Below, piece after piece: positions 56,695 through 64,000 of a stretch of DNA of 64,000 nt. This DNA is from Microvirga lenta. Its GTDB lineage: Bacteria; Pseudomonadota; Alphaproteobacteria; Rhizobiales; Beijerinckiaceae. Location of the stretch: NCBI RefSeq assembly GCF_020532555.1, contig NZ_JAJBBR010000008.1:310001-374000 (forward strand). Direction: 5' to 3'. The first letter of the stretch is position 1. Every line of letters begins with the position of its first letter. The translations under genes were made by a program, and so were the position numbers. A model generated the notes under the pieces. The model saw only the letters and a program-made list of their open reading frames with translations, did not search any database and had not been told where the DNA came from.

Positions 56695-57003
56695 AGGGTA
56701 TTGTCTTTCGAACAGATATTGGCGAGCCCTAAAGGCTTGATCTTCCAAGGAAACAGGCGTTTCCGGGCTCTAAGGCGACAACCCGCGTGATGGGGCCGTC
56801 GTACGGTTGGAGCGATTGAAGAAGGGGACCGGGCCTTCGCCGTTGCGGCGAATATCCGTCACGCAGTCCCGCTCAAGCGGCTCCGGATGCGGAGCGCTGA
56901 CGCCGTGTTGTGCATATGAGGGCTAAAGGCCTATCCGTCAACCGCCGCCGATGACATAAGAGCAAGGATCGTTCTTCTTTCGGACGATTGTCTCAAGGCC
57001 GCC
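56695..57003. other. Divergent region between helicase and MFS genes
   Basis: A 309-base gap. It contains two perfect small hairpins, TTCGCCG-TTG-CGGCGAA (56836-56852) and GCTCCG-GATG-CGGAGC (56880-56895). Both could lie in the 5' leader of the helicase mRNA and regulate it, as leaders of cold-shock helicases often do. I see no other feature or ORF of note. Confidence 0.4.
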
Positions 57004-58212
57004 ATGTCCTCTCCCCCTCGCATGCCTTGGCGCTTCGTCTCGGCGCTCTCGATTGCCGTCACGATCTCCTATGGGACGATCTTCTATGCCTTCGCGCTCA
57101 TCATCGAGCCCATGGAGCAGGAGCTCGGCTGGTCGAAAACGGCCCTGACGGCCGCCTTTTCGCTGGCCTTGGGCTCCTCGGCCCTCTTCTCTGTGCCGGT
57201 CGGCCGCCTCATCGATCTCGGTTACGGCCGGGCCGTGATGACCGGCGGCTCGATCCTGGCCGCCGTTCTCCTCGCCCTCTGGTCGCAGACGGAGAGCTAT
57301 CCGGCCTTCCTGCTCATCTGGTTCGGCCTCGGCATCGCCATGAGCGCGGTGTTCTACGAGCCCGCCTTCGCGATCCTGGCCGGGCACCTCCACCTGCTGA
57401 CCCGGCGGGGGATCACCTTCATGACCCTGGTGGCGGGCTTCGCCAGCACCGTGTTCATCCCCCTCACCCACCTGCTGATCGAGGCGTATGGCTGGCGCGG
57501 AGCCCTCCTGGTGCTGGCAGGGCTCAATCTCGGCCTCTGCGCCGTGCTGGAAGGGCTGAGCATTCCGCGCTCGGGCGCCCATGCGGCCAACCCGGGACCC
57601 GGGCCGGCCGCACCGCCCCCCTCGGGCGCGCGGCGGGTCCTCACCTCGGCATCGTTCTGGTTGTTCGTGGTCACGTCGGTGCTCCAGGGCATGATCGCGA
57701 CCGGCATCCCGGTCCACCTCATCCCGCTCCTGGTCGAGCGGGGCTTCAGCCTCGACTCGGCCGTCGCCGCCTTCGCGGTGATCGGCCCCGCCCAGGTGGC
57801 GGCCCGGTTCCTCACCGGCTTCGGGGAGCGGGCGCTGAGCCTCAAGGGCGTCGGCGTGCTCACCATGGGGCTCAACGTCCTGGCCTTCGGCCTCCTGCCC
57901 TTCATCCCCCCGGGCTCCTGGCTGATCCTGGCCTTCGCGGCCTTCTACGGCGCCTCCGCCGGGATGATGACCATCGTGAGGGCGCTCCTGCCGCCGGAGC
58001 TGTTCGGGCGCGAGAATTACGGCCTGATCCAGGGCATGATCGCCATGCCGGTCCGGGTCTCCATGGCGGCGACGCCCTTCGCGTTCGGAGCGCTCTGGGC
58101 CTGGAGGGGCAGTTATGACGCTGTCGTATTCCTGTGCTTCGCTATGGCCCTCTGCTCCCTCATCGCTTTCATGCTAAACCTCGCCGTGGCGAGGGGCGGT
58201 GAATCCCGCTAG
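57004..58212 (+). CDS. MFS transporter
   Basis: A 402-aa protein with about 12 hydrophobic segments. IEPMEQELGWSKTALTAAF early and the interhelix motif VGRLIDLGYGRAVMTGGSI are typical of the MFS_1 family of monocarboxylate or oxalate-like carriers; the loop between helices 6 and 7 is rich in Pro and Ala (HAANPGPGPAAPPPSG). The substrate cannot be deduced. It stands alone between the helicase and glpD. Confidence 0.84.
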   Translation: MSSPPRMPWRFVSALSIAVTISYGTIFYAFALIIEPMEQELGWSKTALTAAFSLALGSSALFSVPVGRLIDLGYGRAVMTGGSILAAVLLALWSQTESYPAFLLIWFGLGIAMSAVFYEPAFAILAGHLHLLTRRGITFMTLVAGFASTVFIPLTHLLIEAYGWRGALLVLAGLNLGLCAVLEGLSIPRSGAHAANPGPGPAAPPPSGARRVLTSASFWLFVVTSVLQGMIATGIPVHLIPLLVERGFSLDSAVAAFAVIGPAQVAARFLTGFGERALSLKGVGVLTMGLNVLAFGLLPFIPPGSWLILAFAAFYGASAGMMTIVRALLPPELFGRENYGLIQGMIAMPVRVSMAATPFAFGALWAWRGSYDAVVFLCFAMALCSLIAFMLNLAVARGGESR

Positions 58213-58289
58213 AAAAGCCTTGCGTTAGACGGCTAAAGGAAACATTTGCAGGAGACCGGGATCGCCCGGTCTCAAGGAAAGACGCGTTC

Positions 58290-59810
58290 GTGACGACAGT
58301 GACTGATCTTCTGATTGTTGGCGGCGGCATCAACGGCGCGGGCATCGCGCGCGATGCTGTCGGCCGGGGCCTTTCGGTGGTTCTCTGCGAGCAGGGCGAC
58401 CTCGCCGGCTACACCTCCTCCGCCAGCACCAAGCTGATCCACGGCGGCCTGCGCTATCTGGAATATTACGAGTTCCGTCTGGTCCGCGAGGCCCTGTTCG
58501 AGCGCGAGCGCCTGCTGAACTCCGCGCCCCACATCATCTGGCCGCTGCGCTTCATCCTGCCCCACGAGAAGGGCATCCGCCCCGCCTGGTTCGTGCGGAT
58601 CGGCCTCTTCCTCTACGACAACCTCGCCCCGCGCAAGAAGCTGCCGGGCACGGAGACGATCAAGCTCACCCGGCATCCGGCCGGCCAGGCCCTGAAGCCG
58701 GGTTTCGACACGGCCTTCGTCTATTCCGACTGCTGGGTCGAGGACAGCCGCATGGTGGCGCTGAACGCGCTGGATGCCTTCGAGCGCGGCGCCGACATCC
58801 GCGTGCGCACGAAGCTGACCGCCGCGCGGCGCGAGGGCGACGTCTGGGTCGCCACGCTCCAGAACGCCGAGACCGGCGAGACGACGGAGGTGCGCGCCCG
58901 CGCCCTCGTCAATGCGGGCGGCCCCTTCGTGGCCGACGTGCTCAATTCCAAGCTCGGCCTGAACACCCAGAAGAACGTGCGCCTCGTGAAGGGAAGCCAC
59001 ATCGTGGTGCCCAAGCTCTTCGACACGAAGGAGGCCTTCATCCTGCAGAACACGGACAAGCGCATCGTGTTCGCGATCCCCTACCAGGAGAAGTTCACCC
59101 TGGTGGGCACCACGGATATCCCGGTGGAGTCCATTCCGGACAAGAAGGTCGTCATCGACGAGAACGAGATCCAGTACCTCTGCAACGTGGTGAACCACTT
59201 CTTCAAGCGGGAGGTGAAGCCCTCCGACGTGGTCTGGTCCTATTCGGGCGTGCGCCCGCTCTTCGACGACGGCTCCTCCAACGCCTCCGCCGTGACCCGC
59301 GACTACGTGTTCGATCTCGACGGAGCCCCCGGCCAGGCGCCGGTCCTGTCGATCTTCGGCGGCAAGATCACCACCTTCCGCAAGCTCGCTGAGCACGCGC
59401 TCGAGGAGCTGAAATCCTATTTCCCCGGCATGAAGCCGGCCTGGACCGAAACGGCCAAGATGCCGGGCGGCGACATGCCCGATGCGGATTTCGACCGGTT
59501 CTTCGCCACCGTCCGGTCGCGCTGGCCCTTCCTGCCGGAGGCCCTCGCCCACCGGCTCGCCCGCGCCTACGGCACCCGGATCGAGGAGCTTCTGGGCTCG
59601 GCCAAGTCCATGGCCGATCTCGGCGAGGATTTCGGCGCCGGCCTGACGGCCGCGGAGGTCGATTACCTGGTCCGCCGCGAGTGGGCCCGCAGCTCGGAGG
59701 ACATCCTCTGGCGCCGGTCCAAGCTCGGCCTGCACGTGCCTCCGGGCGCCGCTCAGGCCATCGACGCCCACATCGCCAAGCGGAACGCGGCCGCCATCGC
59801 CGCCCAATAA
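58290..59810 (+). CDS. glpD: Glycerol-3-phosphate dehydrogenase (FAD)
   Basis: A 506-aa flavoprotein that oxidises glycerol-3-phosphate to dihydroxyacetone phosphate at the inner membrane and passes electrons to quinone. The FAD-binding motif [18 protein letters not shown] is at residues 10-27, and [19 protein letters not shown] and [14 protein letters not shown] are family hallmarks. The start is a GTG with AAGGAAAG upstream. It lies 27 bp before glpK, so the two form an operon for glycerol use; no glpF or glpR is in the window. Confidence 0.94.
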   Translation: MTTVTDLLIVGGGINGAGIARDAVGRGLSVVLCEQGDLAGYTSSASTKLIHGGLRYLEYYEFRLVREALFERERLLNSAPHIIWPLRFILPHEKGIRPAWFVRIGLFLYDNLAPRKKLPGTETIKLTRHPAGQALKPGFDTAFVYSDCWVEDSRMVALNALDAFERGADIRVRTKLTAARREGDVWVATLQNAETGETTEVRARALVNAGGPFVADVLNSKLGLNTQKNVRLVKGSHIVVPKLFDTKEAFILQNTDKRIVFAIPYQEKFTLVGTTDIPVESIPDKKVVIDENEIQYLCNVVNHFFKREVKPSDVVWSYSGVRPLFDDGSSNASAVTRDYVFDLDGAPGQAPVLSIFGGKITTFRKLAEHALEELKSYFPGMKPAWTETAKMPGGDMPDADFDRFFATVRSRWPFLPEALAHRLARAYGTRIEELLGSAKSMADLGEDFGAGLTAAEVDYLVRREWARSSEDILWRRSKLGLHVPPGAAQAIDAHIAKRNAAAIAAQ

Positions 59811-59837
59811 GCCGCATCTGAACTCTCGGGGGAAATC

Positions 59838-61325
<1,488 letters not shown>

Positions 61326-61333
61326 GTCGATCC

Positions 61334-61356
61334 GGCGGCCTCCCGGCGAGGCCGCC
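61334..61356. terminator. GC-rich hairpin between glpK and the HIT gene
   Basis: GGCGGCCTC (61334-61342) pairs perfectly with GAGGCCGCC (61348-61356) around CCGGC, between convergent genes. There is no T-run, so it may be a weak bidirectional terminator. Confidence 0.5.
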
Positions 61357-61371
61357 CTCCGTTCCCGATCC

Positions 61372-61794
61372 TTACCCTCGCAGGGCGGCGCGGATCTTTT
61401 CGGCCGCCTCGGCCAGCTTCTCGGGCGCTTCCATCTGGCCGGTATGGGGCTTGAGAGGAACGCCCTCGAAGCGCGGGATCACGTGGAAATGCAGGTGGAA
61501 CACCACCTGGCCGCCGGCACTCTCGTTGAACTGCTGGATCGTCAGTCCGTCCGCGTCGAAGGCCTGCTTCACGGCCTTGGCGACGATCTGGACGTCCTTC
61601 GACAGATCGGCCAGCGCGTCCGGCGCGATGTCCAGGATGTTGCGCGCCTCGACCTTCGGGATGACGAGAACATGGCCGTCGCCGCGCGGCATGATGTCCA
61701 TGAACGCCAGCGCCCTATCGGTCTCGTAGACCTTGTGGCACGGCAGCTCCCCCCTGAGGATCTTCGCGAAAACGTTGTCCTTGTCGTAGCTCAT
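61372..61794 (-). CDS. HIT family protein (histidine triad hydrolase)
   Basis: A 140-aa HIT protein. The histidine triad is HLHFHVIP near residue 100, and YDKDNVFAKILRGELPCHKVYE opens the domain, as in HINT/HIT-like adenosine phosphoramidases. It hydrolyses nucleoside phosphoramidates or dinucleotides in the cytoplasm. AAGGACGATCC precedes the ATG; the open frame extending to 61992 upstream is not coding. Confidence 0.9.
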   Translation of the reverse strand: MSYDKDNVFAKILRGELPCHKVYETDRALAFMDIMPRGDGHVLVIPKVEARNILDIAPDALADLSKDVQIVAKAVKQAFDADGLTIQQFNESAGGQVVFHLHFHVIPRFEGVPLKPHTGQMEAPEKLAEAAEKIRAALRG

Positions 61795-62099
61795 GGATCG
61801 TCCTTCTGATGACCGCGCCTGAGGCTCCGGCCGGTCGCCGCGCGTCGGGTGGGTGCCGCGGGCGCGGGACCCGCCGCCCCTCGCTGCAGGCGCGGAGCCG
61901 GGGACAGGGATAGCCGACCGGGCGTGGCCCGTACAGCCATCGAGTCCCGTCCTCCCGAGCGGACGCGACGGCGGATCTGCGGCCGGGCGCATGAGCCCTG
62001 CCGGAACGGCAGCGAGCCGGCCGCACAGGAACCCTCCGATGCCACAGCCTAGCTTTGCAGTAGAGCCAAAGCAAACGCTAAAAACTCCAACTAATAAGC
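61795..62099. other. Gene-free stretch upstream of the KGG-repeat gene
   Basis: A 305-base gap with several short overlapping frames that lack ribosome-binding sites and look random. From about 62052 the composition becomes AT-rich (CTAAAAACTCCAACTAATAAG), leading into the stress promoter at 62100. I see no other feature here. Confidence 0.45.
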
Positions 62100-62124
62100 G
62101 GAACTATCGAAATTAAGGGTGGTT
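62100..62124 (+). promoter_or_regulatory. EcfG-like promoter for the KGG-repeat gene
   Basis: GGAAC (62100-62104), 16-base spacer, GGTT (62121-62124). It matches the sigma-EcfG form GGAAC-N16-NGTT. Transcription would start near 62131, 32 bases before the ATG, with AAGGAGG between. Confidence 0.6.
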
Positions 62125-62162
62125 GTTCAGGACAGTAGAACATCCGGTTAAGGAGGCATGTG

Positions 62163-62357
62163 ATGGCGACAGGAAGTTCGACTTCGAAGCGTGGTTTCGC
62201 ATCGATGGACGGTGACCGGCAGCGCGAAATCGCCAGCAAAGGCGGCAAGAGCGTTCCGGCCGAGAAGCGGTCTTTCTCGCAGGACCGTGAACTCGCCTCC
62301 GAAGCAGGCCGCAAAGGCGGTCAGGCCTCGGGTAGCACCCGTAACAATCAGGAATGA
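62163..62357 (+). CDS. KGG-repeat stress-induced protein (YciG/Con-10 like)
   Basis: A 64-aa hydrophilic protein with two K-G-G repeats: REIASKGGKSVP and ASEAGRKGGQAS. Such proteins (YciG, Con-10, general stress proteins) are small, disordered and induced in stress or stationary phase; their molecular role is unclear. AAGGAGG stands six bases before the ATG at 62163; the GTG immediately before it (62160) would add one residue. Its EcfG-type promoter and terminator define a single-gene unit. Confidence 0.88.
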   Translation: MATGSSTSKRGFASMDGDRQREIASKGGKSVPAEKRSFSQDRELASEAGRKGGQASGSTRNNQE

Positions 62358-62378
62358 TTTTTACTGATTTGCATAAGT

Positions 62379-62410
62379 AAAGGGGCCGCTCAGCGGCCCC
62401 TTTAGTTTTT
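62379..62410 (+). terminator. Intrinsic terminator of the KGG-repeat gene
   Basis: AAAGGGGCCGC (62379-62389) pairs with GCGGCCCCTTT (62393-62403), followed by AGTTTTT. It closes the KGG transcript 22 bases after the stop codon. Confidence 0.92.
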
Positions 62411-62424
62411 GTCCCGGCGATGCG

Positions 62425-62451
62425 CAAAAAAACGCGGGCCGAAGCCCGCGC
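62425..62451 (-). terminator. Intrinsic terminator of the 62454-63270 operon
   Basis: On the minus strand CGCGGGC-TTCG-GCCCGCG (62450-62433) has a UUCG tetraloop and a seven-T run, directly after the stop of the gene at 62454. Together with the terminator at 62379 it insulates two convergent units. Confidence 0.92.
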
Positions 62452-62453
62452 CT

Positions 62454-63002
62454 TCAGAACCGGAACCGGAGTTCCGATCGGCCGAGGACCTCGCCCAGAT
62501 CGTCCTCGAACAGCACGCGCTCGCCCACCACGCCTCGGAACTCGGATACGCTCGGTGTGGTGAACATGAGCCCGCCATTGTCGATCTGACGGATCAGATC
62601 CGAGGCAAGGGACGTCATCAGGTCGAGGGACGCCACCCCGAGCACGGAAGCCGCCTCGAAGGCGAGTTCCGAATCCGGCATGCGCGCGGAGCCGATCAGG
62701 GCCATGAGGCAGTACTCGTCCATGCTGCCCCGGCGCGAGTTCATCGGCCCGTGCTGCAGGGGCTGGCTCCGCTGCCGGTCGAGGGCGAAGGCAAGCAGCA
62801 GGGCGTCGGAAATGATCGCCTTCGCCGCTTCCGGCCGCGTCAGCCCCATCAGGGCCTGTTCCGGGCCGTTGAGCAGGGCAAGATCGTATTGATCGTCGAA
62901 GCTGCTGATGCAGCGGAAAATATCGACGATCGGAACCGTGTTGGGGTGAAAGAGGACGGAGACGGGCCCCGATTCATGGAAAAACGAATGGGTCGCGGTC
63001 AT
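62454..63002 (-). CDS. Protein of unknown function, 182 aa
   Basis: A 182-aa soluble protein with no signal peptide or transmembrane segment. The N-terminal half has SFDDQYDLALLNGPEQALMG and the C-terminal half ASDLIRQIDNGGLMFTTPS and FRGVVGERVLFEDDLGEVLG. I recognise no family. It begins 28 bases after the stop of the 63031-63270 gene on the same strand, with no promoter between, so it is the second gene of a stress-type operon. The ATG has only a weak ribosome-binding site. Confidence 0.65.
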   Translation of the reverse strand: MTATHSFFHESGPVSVLFHPNTVPIVDIFRCISSFDDQYDLALLNGPEQALMGLTRPEAAKAIISDALLLAFALDRQRSQPLQHGPMNSRRGSMDEYCLMALIGSARMPDSELAFEAASVLGVASLDLMTSLASDLIRQIDNGGLMFTTPSVSEFRGVVGERVLFEDDLGEVLGRSELRFRF

Positions 63003-63030
63003 GAACTGAACAAACCTAACTTTACGGGCC

Positions 63031-63270
63031 TCAGATGTGCTGCCCCGGCCGCACTGCGAAACTGTTCTGCCATGCCGGAATGATCAGGTGGCGCCGCAGC
63101 AGGAGGGGGCAAATGGCGTCGTCGTGCTGCTCGCACGCCGCGACCACCCCGCTCAGCATCGAGGCGATGGACGGCTTCTCTCCGGGGGCGGAGCTCGATG
63201 CCAGGCGGCAGAATTCGTCGGGCAGTTCCTCACGGGACAGAATGGCGTCGACTTCGTTGGTTGCGGTCAT
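63031..63270 (-). CDS. Small protein of unknown function, 79 aa
   Basis: A 79-aa soluble protein starting MTATNEVDAILSREELPDEF. It has an acidic N-terminus and a hydrophobic-basic C-terminal half (DAICPLLLRRHLIIPAWQNSF). No domain is recognised. GGGAGGAAGCC stands right before the ATG at 63270. A consensus sigma-EcfG promoter lies at 63298-63322, so it should be expressed in general stress, together with the 182-aa protein downstream. Confidence 0.68.
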   Translation of the reverse strand: MTATNEVDAILSREELPDEFCRLASSSAPGEKPSIASMLSGVVAACEQHDDAICPLLLRRHLIIPAWQNSFAVRPGQHI

Positions 63271-63297
63271 GGCTTCCTCCCACCGTACTTGCGTAGC

Positions 63298-63322
63298 AAC
63301 GTATCGGGATGGCCGCGGTTCC
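63298..63322 (-). promoter_or_regulatory. EcfG consensus promoter of the 79-aa/182-aa operon
   Basis: On the minus strand GGAAC (63322-63318), 16-base spacer, CGTT (63301-63298): every fixed position of GGAAC-N16/17-CGTT matches. Transcription would start near 63291, 21 bases before the ATG. Confidence 0.78.
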
Positions 63323-63386
63323 TCATGCGGCAACTCGTCCGGAGGCACCGGCCCGGTTCCTCCTGGCAAAAAAGAGAGATCCTTAC

Positions 63387-63411
63387 GGAACCAACCGCAT
63401 GTCGCGGTGTT
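63387..63411 (+). promoter_or_regulatory. EcfG-like promoter of a candidate small RNA
   Basis: GGAAC (63387-63391), 16-base spacer, TGTT (63408-63411) on the plus strand. It points away from the 79-aa operon into a stretch with no plus-strand gene that ends in a strong terminator. Confidence 0.6.
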
Positions 63412-63417
63412 ATGACT

Positions 63418-63489
63418 GGGTCGGTTCGATTGCCCCCTCGGGCCGGCACCCTACAAGGCGCGGTCACTCATGACCGCGCCTTTTATTTT
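63418..63489 (+). ncRNA. Candidate general-stress small RNA (~70 nt)
   Basis: Inferred from an EcfG-like promoter (63387-63411) and an intrinsic terminator (63455-63489) on the same strand with no ORF having a ribosome-binding site between them. The 5' part (GACTGGGTCGGTTCGATTGC, then CCCCCTCGGG) could fold or pair with target mRNAs; the 3' half is the terminator hairpin. The exact ends are estimated. It does not fold as a tRNA: the GGTTCGATT stretch lacks matching T-stem and acceptor pairing. Confidence 0.5.
63455..63489 (+). terminator. Intrinsic terminator of the candidate small RNA
   Basis: AAGGCGCGGTCA (63455-63466) pairs perfectly with TGACCGCGCCTT (63471-63482) around CTCA and is followed by TTATTTTG. 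On the minus strand the tail is only TT, so the signal is plus-strand. Confidence 0.88.
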
Positions 63490-63570
63490 GCCTTCGCCCA
63501 CGGCAGCCGTCCCATGGAAAAGCGGCGCCCGGGGTCGCCGGACGCCGCTCCGATGCCGCTATGGGACGGG

Positions 63571-64000
63571 TTACTGCTGGGGAGCCGTCGTGCCGCCCGC
63601 ACCCGTGGTGCCGGTGGTGCCGGTTCCGGACGCGCCGCCCGCGCCAGAGGCATTGTTGTCGTTGTTGTTGCCGCTAGTGTTGAAGGCAGGCGCGGCCTGG
63701 AGTTCGGCCTTCGTCATGCGCAGCACCACGCGCTCCGGCTCGTTGGTGTTGCCGCCGCTGCCGGCGGTCGTGTTGGAGGCGCCGGCCGTGTTGGTGTTGC
63801 CGCTCATGGCGCCGCCGGCTCCGGTGGTGCCGGTGGTGCCGGTCGCAGTACCTGCAGTCGAACCGGTGGTGGTGACGTTGCCGCCCGCGTTGTTGCCGCC
63901 GGCATTGTTGCCGCTCATGGCATTCACCTGGTCGCGGCTGGCGAATTCGAGCGAATCGAACGGAACGGCGACATCCTTCTCGCCGATGCCGAGGAAGCCG
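63571..64000 (-). CDS. PRC-barrel domain protein with low-complexity tail (5' end outside window)
   Basis: The open frame runs from the right edge (no start in view) to a stop at 63571, 142 residues. It opens with GFLGIGEKDVAVPFDSLEF, the last strands of a PRC-barrel domain as found in Methylobacteriaceae and Rhizobiales exported proteins. After that, a Gly/Thr/Asn/Ala repeat region (NAMSGNNAGGNNAGGN, TTGSTAGTATGTTGTTGAGG) flanks a short ordered island EPERVVLRMTKAELQAAPAF. The low-complexity stretches are built on repeated GTTGTTGAGG-like units at protein level. The protein is probably exported, but the signal peptide is out of view. Confidence 0.8.
   Translation of the reverse strand, partial: GFLGIGEKDVAVPFDSLEFASRDQVNAMSGNNAGGNNAGGNVTTTGSTAGTATGTTGTTGAGGAMSGNTNTAGASNTTAGSGGNTNEPERVVLRMTKAELQAAPAFNTSGNNNDNNASGAGGASGTGTTGTTGAGGTTAPQQ

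Noticed and set aside
63418-63460. tRNA-like GGTTCGATT motif
   Set aside because: No 5-bp T-stem around the loop, no acceptor stem, and no D- or anticodon arm can be formed.

Overview
The window is about 64 kb of high-GC DNA (roughly two thirds G+C) from what looks like an alphaproteobacterial chromosome, order Hyphomicrobiales (Methylobacteriaceae-like, for example Microvirga; this placement is inference from gene types). Supporting signs are an ReAV-type rhizobial asparaginase, DUF1194 and DUF6894 proteins, an HRxxN histidine kinase, and several GGAAC-N16/17-NGTT promoters typical of the alphaproteobacterial general stress sigma factor EcfG. I see no rRNA, tRNA, CRISPR array, transposase or phage gene. 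Both ends cut genes: a class III cyclase at the left, a PRC-barrel protein at the right.

Layout. 0-7.1 kb: cyclase, DUF1194 and phytase-like secreted proteins, branched-chain aminotransferase, haloacid dehalogenase, M20 dipeptidase, acetyltransferase. 7.1-14.1 kb: a sugar ABC importer resembling the galactofuranose system YtfQ-YtfR-YtfT-YjfF, a divergent LacI regulator with a candidate operator between them, and a phytanoyl-CoA dioxygenase-like enzyme. 14.2-16.2 kb: HerA-like ATPase and a Gly/Met-rich small protein. 16.5-28.6 kb: methylmalonyl-CoA mutase small and large subunits and the chaperone GTPase MeaB. These are interrupted by a duplicated pair of small secreted proteins, a GH16-RTX glycanase, a TctC-type binding protein, a DUF6894 protein, a lipoprotein hydrolase and a DUF3750 protein. 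28.5-37.7 kb: GST/TetR divergon, DUF4239 membrane protein, LysE/ArgP divergon, asparaginase, UDP-glucose dehydrogenase, a stand-alone Lrp ligand-binding domain, a GAF histidine kinase and a lytic transglycosylase-like protein.

37.8-46.8 kb is the most distinctive block: a cyclic-nucleotide-binding protein and a 905-aa ABC-exporter-like protein whose ATPase motifs are degenerate, divergent from four tightly packed glycosyltransferase genes, the last fused to a polysaccharide-deacetylase-like domain. 46.8-52.8 kb is an Opp/Dpp-type importer (dual ATPase, binding protein, two permeases). 52.9-61.8 kb: ABM monooxygenase, acetamidase/formamidase, an unknown lower-GC membrane protein, DEAD-box helicase, MFS transporter, glpD-glpK, HIT protein.

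62.1-63.5 kb looks like a compact general-stress locus: a KGG-repeat protein, a two-gene operon of unknown function, and a promoter plus terminator with no ORF between them (candidate small RNA of about 70 nt), each with an EcfG-type promoter. Two more such promoters lie upstream of one of the paired secreted proteins (19.2 kb) and of the HRxxN kinase (36.5 kb). A family of about 100-bp palindromic intergenic repeats occurs four times, and its core is inverted relative to the arms in one copy.
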